From the NCBI GenBank assembly GCA_028283345.1, contig JAPOGE010000009.1:1-39886 (forward strand): DNA of 39,886 nucleotides, read 5' to 3'. The notes beneath the pieces are model-generated. The model searched no databases. It saw only the letters and a list, made by a program, of their open reading frames with translations, and was not told the origin of the DNA. Both the position numbers and the translations under genes were made by a program. The stretch is from Candidatus Poseidoniales archaeon (GTDB lineage Archaea; Thermoplasmatota; Poseidoniia; Poseidoniales; Poseidoniaceae). Numbering within the stretch: the stretch's first letter is position 1; each line of letters begins with the position of its first letter. This document shows, in pieces, positions 31,889-39,886 of this stretch.

Positions 31889-32959
31889 ATGGGATTCGGC
31901 GAGCATCTGCGGGTTACTCTATTTGGTGAGAGCCATGGAATCTGTGTAGGAGCATTGGTCGAGGGTCTGCCCAGTGGGCTGGTGGTCGATGAGCAGGCAA
32001 TTCAAACCGCCCTGAGTCGTCGTCGACCTGGTGGCTCACTGGCATCGTCGCGCCGAGAGCCAGACCGATGTGAGATACTCTCGGGCACCCATGAGGGGAG
32101 AACCACCGGATGGCCAGTACTGCTCTTGATACGAAATTCCGACGCCCAATCTTCAGATTATTCTTTCCTGCCCCATCATCCCCGCCCCGGTCATGCCGAC
32201 CTGCCGGTGATGGAGAGAACCGGGGGGCATGCGGATTCCCGAGGTGGTGGGAGTACCTCCGGACGTCTGACCGCAGGGATAGTCGCGGCAGCAGCACTTT
32301 GCGGTTCACTTATGGATTCATGGGGCTGGAAAGTCGAGGCTCATACTTCTTCAATCGGTGAAATAACCGCCAAACCACTGGCTGATTGCCAGCCGCCAGA
32401 TGGCGCTGACTGGGAGCGCACCAGATGTCGCGACCCCGAGGCCGCAGTGCGAATGGTTTCACTGGTCGAGGAACTTCGTCAGCAATCCGACTCTATCGGC
32501 AGCAGTGTCGAAATGAGAATTTCATCTCTTCCCATGGGTTTGGGCGAACCTTGGTATGACGGCCTTGAGCCGGCTCTCGCGCGCGCCCTGATGGCGATAC
32601 CTGCTGCCCGTGCGGTCGAGTTCGGGAGAGGGGTGCAAGCGGCGAGAATGCGCGGTAGCGAACATAACGACGCCTGGCAATACACCGACGCTGGCCCGCG
32701 GCCACAAGGAGATGGTGCAGATGGTGCATTAGGAGGTTTTTCGACCGGTGCACCATTGCAATTGAAGGTCACTTTCAAGCCACCGAGCAGCATCGGTAGG
32801 GAACAGGTCACCCTCAATCTGGAATCAGGCGAACAGGAGTCTCTGACCATCGTCGGCAGGCACGACCCGGTCATCGCGCCGAGGGCTGCTGCAGTGGTCG
32901 AAGCCACCGGTATTCTGGTGGTTTGCGATTTGGCCCTTCGCGGGGGTTGGAGGCCATGA
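31889..32959 (+). CDS. aroC: Chorismate synthase
   Basis: Converts 5-enolpyruvylshikimate 3-phosphate to chorismate with reduced FMN as cofactor. The 356 residues show FGEHLRVTLFGESHG at the N-terminus, SRRRPGGSLASSRREPD, RPGHADLP near 100, RGGGSTSGRLTAGIVAAAA, GRGVQAARMRGSEHND, TFKPPSSIGREQ and GRHDPVIAPRAAAVVEA. The start is ATG 31889, exactly at the family N-terminus; TTG 31883 and 31862 are upstream alternatives. In the RGGG segment, the usual RxSxRET reads STSGRLT, so two usually conserved positions differ. It overlaps the aspartate kinase start by ATGA. Confidence 0.93.
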   Translation: MGFGEHLRVTLFGESHGICVGALVEGLPSGLVVDEQAIQTALSRRRPGGSLASSRREPDRCEILSGTHEGRTTGWPVLLLIRNSDAQSSDYSFLPHHPRPGHADLPVMERTGGHADSRGGGSTSGRLTAGIVAAAALCGSLMDSWGWKVEAHTSSIGEITAKPLADCQPPDGADWERTRCRDPEAAVRMVSLVEELRQQSDSIGSSVEMRISSLPMGLGEPWYDGLEPALARALMAIPAARAVEFGRGVQAARMRGSEHNDAWQYTDAGPRPQGDGADGALGGFSTGAPLQLKVTFKPPSSIGREQVTLNLESGEQESLTIVGRHDPVIAPRAAAVVEATGILVVCDLALRGGWRP

Positions 32960-34287
32960 GTTTCATCGTTCACAAATTCGGTGGTTCCTGTCTGAAGAGT
33001 GAATCCGACCTGGTGCGAATTGCCGAGATAGTCAACGATTCACCGCCGCGTGTGGTGGTGGTGATTTCAGCCTTCTACGGGGTCACAAACATGTTGCTGG
33101 AGGCGATTGATGAATGTGAGAGTAGCGCTGCTTTTGTCAGCGAAATACGGGCCATTCATCGCAATATCTCTCTTTCTACCGCCGCAGTCGTCGAAACCGA
33201 GGAATTTGTGCAGTTATTGACTCGATTGCAATATGACCTCAAGTCATCACAATCCTCGCACGATGACCTCAAGGTAGAACATCGAATACTCGCATATGGA
33301 GAGAAACTCGCCACCCTTGTTGTCGCCGAATATCTGCGTCGTGCCGGAGCCAGAGCCGAAGCGGTATCGGCCGAAGATATCGGAATCGTCATTATCGGCG
33401 AGGGGCGACAACGAAGAATAGACTTGGCCGCGACCTCGCCCGGTCTCTTGAATGTCATTAAAAAAAAGGTAATTCCAGTAATCACCGGATGGTATGGCAG
33501 CAATGAGGTCGGAGAGGTCGCGGTTCTTGAGCGAGGTGGTAGCGACGTTACCGCGGCGGCGATTGCCAAAATCCTGCAAGCCAATAAGGTGGTATTGTGG
33601 AAAGATGTTGAAGGGGTTTTATCGGTGCCTCCCAGGCTGGGCCTCAAAGGTCTTAGGATCCCATATCTCGGATATAGTGAAGCGAGTGAACTAGCTCGTC
33701 TCGGGTCGACCATACTCCATCCACAATGCATCGAACCGGTTGCTAAAGTCGGCATCCCGATTGAATTACGCCCGCTTCATGGCTCAGGGAACGGCACCGT
33801 CATCGGCCCTGACCTTCAACTTGAGCAACCTCAGGTGAAAGCGATTGTATGTGCATATCCTGTGCGGATGGTAACCATCAGAAGCCCGATTCACCGCCGG
33901 GCGTCGAGTTTTACTCTCGAAGTGTTGAAAATCCTGGAACGGCACGATGTGGAGGCGTGGTATCTACATGCTCTACCCGGTAGCATCGAGTTGATAATTG
34001 ACGATGATGGGTTCACTCGTCCCATGGATGACATGGAACGGTCCGGATTCCATGCGGAGGTGGGTGAAGTTTCTGCAGTGATTTCGGTAATAGGAAGTGG
34101 TTTCGCAAACTGGTCCGATGGCTTCAAACAATTGATGCTTGAACAGGAGCGGTGGAAAGAAGGCTTGAAATTCATCAATGGTGAAGGCCATTCTCTGCAC
34201 GTCCTCGCCGATAAGAACGAACTCGATGAAATCATTGAGTTTCTTTCCCACACCTTTGGCCTGATCGAATCGGAGATACACAATTGA
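32956..34287 (+). CDS. Aspartate kinase
   Basis: Phosphorylates aspartate, the first step to aspartate semialdehyde, threonine, methionine and lysine. The 443 residues show the amino acid kinase domain (VHKFGGSCLKS at the start, AYGEKLATLVVAEYL, LERGGSDVTAAAIAKIL, KDVEGVL) to ~290, then a C-terminal ACT-type regulatory region (VRMVTIRSPIHRRASSFTLEVLKILERHDVE and later VISVIGSGFANW), so feedback control is likely. The ATG overlaps the aroC stop. In archaea that use the ADH route, aspartate semialdehyde also feeds aromatic synthesis, which explains its place among aro genes. It converges on the shikimate kinase with a 3-base gap. Confidence 0.92.
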   Translation: MSFIVHKFGGSCLKSESDLVRIAEIVNDSPPRVVVVISAFYGVTNMLLEAIDECESSAAFVSEIRAIHRNISLSTAAVVETEEFVQLLTRLQYDLKSSQSSHDDLKVEHRILAYGEKLATLVVAEYLRRAGARAEAVSAEDIGIVIIGEGRQRRIDLAATSPGLLNVIKKKVIPVITGWYGSNEVGEVAVLERGGSDVTAAAIAKILQANKVVLWKDVEGVLSVPPRLGLKGLRIPYLGYSEASELARLGSTILHPQCIEPVAKVGIPIELRPLHGSGNGTVIGPDLQLEQPQVKAIVCAYPVRMVTIRSPIHRRASSFTLEVLKILERHDVEAWYLHALPGSIELIIDDDGFTRPMDDMERSGFHAEVGEVSAVISVIGSGFANWSDGFKQLMLEQERWKEGLKFINGEGHSLHVLADKNELDEIIEFLSHTFGLIESEIHN

Positions 34288-34290
34288 TTA

Positions 34291-35178
34291 CTACGAGGTT
34301 TCTTCAATTTTTTCGATTATCGGGTTTTTCACCTTGGTGAAAATCACCTTCTCGACATCATCATCTTTTTCGTAGAGATTCTGTAACCGCTCTATGGTCG
34401 GAGTGCTCACCGAGGGTACGAATACCGCGATGGCAGGTCCTGAACCGGAGATGCCCGCAGCTCTGGCTCCGAACATCATCGCTTCGTTGGATAATCGACG
34501 TCCTGCCAAATCGTCCAGAACCCCGGCCATAGAACGACCATTTGCGGTCATCGCCACCAGCTCCTCGCCGTTCTCGAGTGCCGAAAGGGCACGTTGGAAA
34601 CCCTGTTGATGCCATAGAAAAGCCTCGGCATCCGGTCGCTCAGAGCGTTTTCCTCTCAGTAATAATATAACCGTCCAGTCATCTGCCTTCAGGCCACTTC
34701 CTTCGAGCAGAACACCCTCGGCTGCGGGTACATTAGGGTCGATGATCTTCCAACCCTCGGTTGCGGCAGCCCATGCATCGTCTTTACTGCCGGTAATGCT
34801 CACCCCGGCCGCTAATTGTGCGGTTCCGGCCATATCGATGAGATCGGTAATGGCAATCTCTTGTTCTGTTGCGTTAGCGAGGGCGCGCAGCGCTGCCACC
34901 GCCACCGCAGCGCTGGATTTCAGTCCTTGACGTGAAGGTACTCTCGAGCGAATCGTCCAGTACACCTGTTCGACCGGCAAAATGTACCCAGCCCCCCGCC
35001 AAGCCTCGACCACCGCGGCGAGCAGACCATCCGGGTCATCAGGTGGGGTGTTTGGCACATCGTCCCGCACCATCGCCACGGTATTCAGGTCTAGAGCTAT
35101 ACTGGAGCCCAAACCTAGGGCTGCGGCGTGAAGTAAACTGCACGCGCCGTGTGCCTTACCCTTACCCAACACTACCAT
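34291..35178 (-). CDS. Shikimate kinase, archaeal GHMP type
   Basis: Phosphorylates shikimate with ATP. It belongs to the GHMP kinases, unrelated to bacterial AroK. The 295 residues show the N-terminal GKGKAHGACSLLHAAALGLGSS, the phosphate loop VPSRQGLKSSAAVAVAAL near 83-100, and the C-terminal GISGSGPAIAVFVP. The start at ATG 35178 lies 5 bases after a GGTGA site; a GTG at 35187 overlapping the upstream stop is an alternative that adds three residues. It is the last gene of the minus-strand operon after DHQ synthase II. Confidence 0.9.
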   Translation of the reverse strand: MVVLGKGKAHGACSLLHAAALGLGSSIALDLNTVAMVRDDVPNTPPDDPDGLLAAVVEAWRGAGYILPVEQVYWTIRSRVPSRQGLKSSAAVAVAALRALANATEQEIAITDLIDMAGTAQLAAGVSITGSKDDAWAAATEGWKIIDPNVPAAEGVLLEGSGLKADDWTVILLLRGKRSERPDAEAFLWHQQGFQRALSALENGEELVAMTANGRSMAGVLDDLAGRRLSNEAMMFGARAAGISGSGPAIAVFVPSVSTPTIERLQNLYEKDDDVEKVIFTKVKNPIIEKIEETS

Positions 35179-35183
35179 TCGCT

Positions 35184-36203
35184 TCACCTTTCGACTACTT
35201 TGGCTGATATTTCCGCTCCAACATGTCTGCCGATAGTGTCTATTCTCGCTAATATGTAGTCGTTGGCCTTAAGTTCAGTAACCGGCACTGGTAATCCGCT
35301 CGGAGAAACCAACCTTACGGTCTCCGCTTGCTGTGCACACAGCGAGGCTGTATGAGCATTTTCATCCTTCATCTTCAATAATAATAGTGGTCGATTTTCA
35401 ATCTTCACCCTTCCCACGGTAAGGGGTCGGGTCTCTCCCGCAGAATTGCAAACCAGCAACTCATCACCGGCAGAAACCTCAGAAAGATAGCATGTCTTGC
35501 CATCGGCTCGCATGCAATACGAGTGAATTGCTCCGGCATTGACCCTGAATGGACGCGGTGGAACATAACCGCTGACGATGGTCTCACCATGAACCAGCAC
35601 CATCATGCTGGAACTGGAGCCGACCAGAATACCTTCTCCTTGGTTGAGAAGAGCGACGAAGTCGACGCAGGCTCGATCCCCCGTCGAACCTTCCTCTATC
35701 GAGGTGATCATCACCGCTGAAAGTTGCCCCTGCTCGATAGTCTCAGCACGGTTGATACGGTCATCTACACGCTCCAATCTCTGTGCTTTGCAAATCGCCG
35801 CGGCCTGCCACAATTTCTCATCATCACCCAACAGGATAGCATCGACACCGATATCGAGGGCGAATGCCGCACCTGGAATCAATTGCGAATCATCTAATCT
35901 CACCGCGATTGAGGTCGGGGTTCCGTCAGCATCTGCGATGAGGTTCTCCAGTGGAATCAGGGTCCAGTCTCGGAACTCGACCAGAAGCCAATTCACCGAG
36001 CCTACGGCGCTGCGCGCGGCGGCCTGGCCGTCCGGGTCATCGATGTGAAAATGGGCGCCAATCAGGTTACCGTCACGGTCGAATAAACGACTCCCATCGG
36101 TGGTGATATCGTCGCCGAATCGAATATCTACGGCTGAGGAAAAATCGCTCGAATCGATATGGCATTGAGTATCAGAATCCTCAACCTCAAGCCATAATTG
36201 CAT
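35184..36203 (-). CDS. 3-dehydroquinate synthase II (archaeal AroB')
   Basis: In archaea lacking the DAHP route, this NAD-dependent enzyme oxidatively deaminates and cyclises 2-amino-3,7-dideoxy-D-threo-hept-6-ulosonate to 3-dehydroquinate. The 339 residues match the family. Conserved segments are LIPLENLIAD (middle), ALDIGVDAILL, LNQGEGILVGSSSSMMVLVHGET, and PPRPFRVNAGAIHSYCMRADGKTCYLSEV followed by GRVKIENRPLLLL. A GAGGTGA site precedes the ATG. It starts 4 bases after the ADH synthase stop, and the two enzymes act in sequence. Confidence 0.92.
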   Translation of the reverse strand: MQLWLEVEDSDTQCHIDSSDFSSAVDIRFGDDITTDGSRLFDRDGNLIGAHFHIDDPDGQAAARSAVGSVNWLLVEFRDWTLIPLENLIADADGTPTSIAVRLDDSQLIPGAAFALDIGVDAILLGDDEKLWQAAAICKAQRLERVDDRINRAETIEQGQLSAVMITSIEEGSTGDRACVDFVALLNQGEGILVGSSSSMMVLVHGETIVSGYVPPRPFRVNAGAIHSYCMRADGKTCYLSEVSAGDELLVCNSAGETRPLTVGRVKIENRPLLLLKMKDENAHTASLCAQQAETVRLVSPSGLPVPVTELKANDYILARIDTIGRHVGAEISAKVVER

Positions 36204-36207
36204 CTTT

Positions 36208-36993
36208 TCACCTCAATTTTTCCGCTGCTTCTCTAGGCCCAACACCACATTGCACAACCTCATGCAAGGCATTTGCAAAGGCTGCGGGGTCGTGATGTGA
36301 GAATACTTGCCGTCCCATACATACACCAGCCCCTCCGGCTAGGATGGATTGCTTGACCATTTTCAGAAGTCCTAAGATATCGTCATCTTTTTCGCCGCCG
36401 GCGACCAAGACTGGAATCGGCACACCCGAGGTTACGATTTCAAAGGATTCCATCGACCCGGTCCACTGTGTCTTGACCACATCACAACCGAGTTCCCAAC
36501 CCAATCTCACCGCATGGGCGACACCGTTGGTGGCATCGCCTTCGGTCTGGAGATTCGCCCCCTTGGCATACATCATTCCGAGCAATGGCACCCCCTGTCG
36601 CTGACATTGCTCACTGACATAACCCATTCGAGTAATCATTTCAGCCTCGTGTAAAGAGCCGACATTCACTTGCACACTTACCGCAATCGCCCCGCGCGAC
36701 AGTGCCTCCTCGACACTTCCGACGACCACCTTGTCATCACTGCGCTCACCTCCATGGATTGTTGAAACCGAGAGATGGGCGACCAACGGTGGTCCTGAAA
36801 GGGTGGAAAAATGACTTACCACACCTTTTTGCGCGATGACGGCATCAGCATTACCCTCACCTAAGGAGCGGTATAATGACGCCATATCCTCAAGCCCGCT
36901 CAGAGGATAATGCGAAGCCCCGTGGTCGAGCGGAACCCAGACACCACGGCCATTAGGTAGCAGTTTTCCCAAGCGTGCCTCTTTCTCACCCAT
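36208..36993 (-). CDS. 2-amino-3,7-dideoxy-D-threo-hept-6-ulosonate (ADH) synthase, class I aldolase family
   Basis: Condenses aspartate semialdehyde with 6-deoxy-5-ketofructose 1-phosphate, the first committed archaeal step to 3-dehydroquinate. The 261 residues show a DhnA-type TIM barrel: VWVPLDHGASHYPLSGL at the start, LLGMMYAKGANLQ, CDVVKTQWTG with the Schiff-base Lys candidate, VLVAGGEKDDDI and GAGVCMGRQVFSHHDPAAF at the phosphate site. ATG 36993 is chosen, with GTGAG 5 bases upstream, over a TTG at 37017. Class I fructose-bisphosphate aldolase is the alternative reading, but the adjacent DHQ synthase II makes ADH synthase much more likely. Confidence 0.88.
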   Translation of the reverse strand: MGEKEARLGKLLPNGRGVWVPLDHGASHYPLSGLEDMASLYRSLGEGNADAVIAQKGVVSHFSTLSGPPLVAHLSVSTIHGGERSDDKVVVGSVEEALSRGAIAVSVQVNVGSLHEAEMITRMGYVSEQCQRQGVPLLGMMYAKGANLQTEGDATNGVAHAVRLGWELGCDVVKTQWTGSMESFEIVTSGVPIPVLVAGGEKDDDILGLLKMVKQSILAGGAGVCMGRQVFSHHDPAAFANALHEVVQCGVGPREAAEKLR

Positions 36994-37061
36994 AGCGCTC
37001 ACACCGTTGCGAGGCAATTACCCCTCATCAAACCATGTAGTAATACGATACAAAGACATGA

Positions 37062-37069
37062 TTAAAAAG
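37062..37069 (+). promoter_or_regulatory. TATA-like element for the ABC transporter operon
   Basis: TTAAAAAG is centred about 24 bases before ATG 37089 in the 95-base divergent gap with the ADH synthase gene. That distance predicts a leaderless transcript starting at or next to ATG 37089 or 37092, consistent with the absence of a ribosome binding site there. Confidence 0.45.
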
Positions 37070-37088
37070 TTACCGTAATTTCGGCCAC

Positions 37089-37778
37089 ATGATGGTTGCC
37101 GCGATGCTCTCTATGAAGGGAATAGAAAGGTACTATGAAATGTCGTCAGAGACCGTCAAGGCCCTCGACGGAATCAATCTTGAGATTGAGGAAGGAGAGA
37201 GGGTTCTCCTCCTCGGTCCCTCTGGTTCTGGAAAAACGACCCTACTGAATTGCATCGCCGCTCTGGACAATCCGACGGCAGGAGAATACAGTTTCAATGG
37301 AAACGAAGTACCTCGAGGTCACGCAGAGAAAATGACCTCCTTTCGACGAGACAATATTGGTTATGTCTTCCAATTCTACAATCTCCTCCAGGATCTCACC
37401 GCACTTGAGAACATCCTGCTCATCCAAGAGTTATCGGGTGGGCGCGACGGGGGGCGTGCGAGAGAGTTGCTGAGATTGGTTGGCCTTGAGGGCGAAGTCG
37501 ACCGCTTCCCAGCAGAGATGAGTGGTGGACAGCAGCAACGTGTAGCAATTGCTCGAAGTCTTGCTAAGGCCCCGAAACTCCTTCTCGGTGACGAGTTGAC
37601 TGGAAATCTGGACTCCAAGACGACCGCGATGGTGATGGAAGTACTCGTCAAGGCATGCGAATCAGAGAACATCACCACGGTGATGGTCACTCACGATGAA
37701 TCATTGTCGAAGTATGCGACCAGAGTCGTGCGATTGGATAGTGGAATAGTCACGTCGGATGAGAAAATGGATTTGTGA
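37089..37778 (+). CDS. ABC transporter ATP-binding protein (LolD/MacB type)
   Basis: The ATPase of a type VII (MacB/LolCDE-like) ABC system. The 229 residues match the family. Walker A is GPSGSGKT (43-50), the Q-loop lies in YVFQFYNLLQDLTALENILL (the LolD-like segment), the signature is MSGGQQQRVAIARSL, and Walker B is LLLGDELTGNLDS, with Leu where Pro is usual but the catalytic Glu kept. The switch His is in MVTHDESL. It is probably leaderless, and ATG 37092 is equally possible. The permease follows 17 bases after the stop. Confidence 0.93.
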   Translation: MMVAAMLSMKGIERYYEMSSETVKALDGINLEIEEGERVLLLGPSGSGKTTLLNCIAALDNPTAGEYSFNGNEVPRGHAEKMTSFRRDNIGYVFQFYNLLQDLTALENILLIQELSGGRDGGRARELLRLVGLEGEVDRFPAEMSGGQQQRVAIARSLAKAPKLLLGDELTGNLDSKTTAMVMEVLVKACESENITTVMVTHDESLSKYATRVVRLDSGIVTSDEKMDL

Positions 37779-37795
37779 TGATGGGGGGTAAATAG

Positions 37796-39886
37796 GTGTC
37801 GATGCTCCTGACAAAGAGACTGATGCGCAGCCTATGGCGCACCAAACTGCGCCTTTCCGCAGTTGTACTGATGATCGCTGTCGGAGTGTTCGCCGGCATC
37901 TCCTTCGGTGCTTATGGGACTGCCGCGACCACGATGTATGATGACATCTATTCCGATGAAGAAGGCCGAATCAATCTCGCTGATGTAGTGGTGGAGAATC
38001 CAGGTAGGGTCTGGAACGGCTCGACTTCAGAAGGTCTATGTCAGGCGATCAGGGATGAATGGTCGAACCCCGAACTGGAATTGGAATTCTGTGAACCTAG
38101 GCTCACCTTGGAGGGATTGATGTTCAATCAACTGGATAATGGGTCTGAGGACATGGTCCACGCGGTGTGGTATGGAATCGACGAAGGCAAGGTCGACAGG
38201 GTGTGGATGCCAGAGCATGATTGCTGCTCGGGTCGCCTAGCTGCCGCATCCGACGAGATCGTGCTCGATGCACACGCGGCTTCTGGAATGGGAATCGATG
38301 TTGGTGAAAGCATCTCGATTGCTGCAGGTGCAGGAAGGATGAATTTTACTGTCGTCGGCATCGGCCTGTATTCCAATCACCTGTACTTCGCTGAGGAGGG
38401 TGCGCTTTACCCCGCCTCTGCAGGCACTTTCGCAACCGGATACCTTTCTGCAAGCGGTCTGGAGGTATTGGCCAACCGAAGTGCAGGTTCTTCAAACAGA
38501 ATACTGATCGACGTCAAAGGAACACCACCCTATGATCTCCAATCGACCGATGCGGTCGAGGGGGTGGAGTTGAACGCGGTGAAGGCTTGGATTTTGGAGA
38601 TTGTGAGCGCGAAATCCGACGACCCGATCTCGGTGTATGACCAATCTGGCATCTACTCTGTCGAATTGCTCCGCGCCGATGCTGAGGGTGTAAACAAGAT
38701 GTATCCCTACGTGACCGGTATGATTGCTGTGGTAGCAGGCATCACCATCTTCCTCAGTCTGCAAAGACTGATTCAATCTCAAGCCAAGGAGATTGCTGTT
38801 CTTAGGACCTTAGGGGTTCCCCGCAGGTCCATCATGCCAGGATACATCCTCGCACCAATGATCATCGGTTCTGTCGGTGTGGCCATTGGTACGACTCTTG
38901 GCGTGTGGGTCGGTGCACCAGCCATGCTTGGCATGTACGAGGACATCATGGGAATCCCAATAATCGGTTATTCAGTTCCCCCATCCCTCGTCATCCTCAA
39001 TGTGGTGATCGTAATGGTCATCGTCCTGCTCTCGGGAATCCGCCCCGCTTGGCAGGCAGCACAGATGCAGCCCTTGGAAGTGATGCTAGGTCAGCACGAG
39101 GTCAGGTTGTCCTCGAGAAGGATTCAGAGATGGACGGCCAGAATGCCCGCTACCGTTGGCCTCACTATCCGTTCAAGCATCCGCAAACCGGTTCGCTTGG
39201 CATTCACATTCCTCGCAGTAGGACTCTCGATGTTGATCTTCGGGTCGATGCTTCTGATGATGGGCTCGTTTGATGTTATGTTCGGGGCTGAGAGAGAAAC
39301 CTGGGATGCTCGAGTGAATGCACCAGAGGGTGGCGAGGATGAGATTATCCAATGGGCACAGAGCAAAGGTGTCTCCTACGAACTGTTATTGCAGTATCCC
39401 GGAAGTCCGGCAGAGAGTGATTCACGCCTGCTCTCGGTGAATGGATTGGACCAATTCTCCTCGACCGATTCCCCTACCGGTATGATTCATGTCAAACTCA
39501 AAGAGGGGTCATTCCCCGTCGCGAATGCCACAGTCACTCAAGTCCTGATCGATGAAGGGTCAAGTGAATTCCTTGGTTGGAAGATTGGAGATCAGCCGAC
39601 CATGATGTTTGGGTCCATCTCTAAGGAGGTCAAGGTTACGGGGATAACCAAGGGTGAGATATTCCGCACGGTCTACCTACATCGGTCAGATCTGTCTGCA
39701 GAGGTCGGACTGAATGCGACTTCTGTGCTGCTCGACCTGCCTGAAGGGGTCGAGGTCGATTCGGAACTCGGAGCGATTTCAGAGGGGATTACTCTGATGG
39801 CGGATCAGAACAAAGCATATGATGAGATTATGGATAAACAGATACAGTTCCTCATCGCGGTCGAGGGGCTTGGGATTCTGATGGCA
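37796..39886 (+). CDS. FtsX/MacB-type ABC permease, 3' end beyond the window
   Basis: The frame stays open to the last base: 697 codons without a stop. It has an N-terminal helix (LRLSAVVLMIAVGVFAGISFG), a large extracytoplasmic domain to about residue 300 with Cys pairs, then three helices forming a FtsX domain (MIAVVAGITIFLSLQRLIQSQAKEIAVLRTLG, GVAIGTTLGVWVG, VIVMVIVLLSGIRPAWQAAQMQPLEVM). A second copy then begins (IRSSIRKPVRLAFTFLAVGLSML) with its own outer domain and cuts off in the next helix. This duplicated order fits LolC/E-like or long MacB-type permeases of ~800 aa. GTG 37796 has a GGGGGG site 7 bases upstream; ATG 37802 is an alternative. Confidence 0.9.
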   Translation, partial: MSMLLTKRLMRSLWRTKLRLSAVVLMIAVGVFAGISFGAYGTAATTMYDDIYSDEEGRINLADVVVENPGRVWNGSTSEGLCQAIRDEWSNPELELEFCEPRLTLEGLMFNQLDNGSEDMVHAVWYGIDEGKVDRVWMPEHDCCSGRLAAASDEIVLDAHAASGMGIDVGESISIAAGAGRMNFTVVGIGLYSNHLYFAEEGALYPASAGTFATGYLSASGLEVLANRSAGSSNRILIDVKGTPPYDLQSTDAVEGVELNAVKAWILEIVSAKSDDPISVYDQSGIYSVELLRADAEGVNKMYPYVTGMIAVVAGITIFLSLQRLIQSQAKEIAVLRTLGVPRRSIMPGYILAPMIIGSVGVAIGTTLGVWVGAPAMLGMYEDIMGIPIIGYSVPPSLVILNVVIVMVIVLLSGIRPAWQAAQMQPLEVMLGQHEVRLSSRRIQRWTARMPATVGLTIRSSIRKPVRLAFTFLAVGLSMLIFGSMLLMMGSFDVMFGAERETWDARVNAPEGGEDEIIQWAQSKGVSYELLLQYPGSPAESDSRLLSVNGLDQFSSTDSPTGMIHVKLKEGSFPVANATVTQVLIDEGSSEFLGWKIGDQPTMMFGSISKEVKVTGITKGEIFRTVYLHRSDLSAEVGLNATSVLLDLPEGVEVDSELGAISEGITLMADQNKAYDEIMDKQIQFLIAVEGLGILMA

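Overview
The window looks like a chromosomal segment of a planktonic marine euryarchaeon, most probably Marine Group II (Poseidoniales, Thermoplasmatota). That assignment is an inference. It rests on the archaeal route to aromatic amino acids (ADH synthase, 3-dehydroquinate synthase II, GHMP-type shikimate kinase), the archaeal FAD synthetase RibL, archaeal TATA-like elements at leaderless spacing, GGTGA/GAGGTG ribosome binding sites, and several bacterial-looking genes embedded in archaeal operons. Genes are densely packed, with many 4-bp stop/start overlaps. I see no insertion sequence, phage module or CRISPR array.

Layout. 1-1400: the 3' end of an unknown gene with an acidic tail, a tRNA-Phe (GAA) with an imperfect acceptor stem, and an endonuclease IV-like gene. 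1533-3764: a riboflavin/FAD operon (ribB, ribL, ribE, ribH) whose riboflavin synthase is of bacterial type. 3841-9111: thioredoxin reductase, a MoeB-like E1 enzyme fused to rhodanese, an orphan receiver-domain protein, an MFS transporter and a small membrane protein. 9108-11807 (minus): a 2-oxoacid dehydrogenase E1 with alpha and beta fused. 11838-13515: a divergent pair, a small membrane protein and a Ca2+/cation antiporter.

13576-25463 is a molybdenum-hydroxylase region. It holds an acyl-CoA dehydrogenase, a MocA-like nucleotidyltransferase, an XdhC-like maturation factor, and a three-subunit enzyme resembling 4-hydroxybenzoyl-CoA reductase, including the extra cysteine-rich segment in the FAD subunit. 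This block is interrupted by two minus-strand genes, a bacterial-type oligoribonuclease and a 1357-residue multi-pass membrane protein. The latter's promoter is predicted to sit inside a palindrome.

25473-31814 is an envelope-associated block: a surface protein with an LPAPG-type C-terminal anchor, a DUF4350-like membrane protein, a MoxR AAA+ ATPase, a DUF58 protein and a multi-pass membrane protein. The MoxR and the last membrane protein both start with Ala/Pro-rich low-complexity segments. This block and the neighbouring Mo enzyme are the best candidates for something undescribed.

31889-36993 holds aromatic amino acid biosynthesis as convergent operons: aroC plus an aspartate kinase on the plus strand, and ADH synthase, DHQ synthase II and shikimate kinase on the minus strand. 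Aspartate kinase fits because aspartate semialdehyde is a substrate of ADH synthase. 37089-39886 is a LolD/MacB-type ABC transporter whose permease runs off the window.
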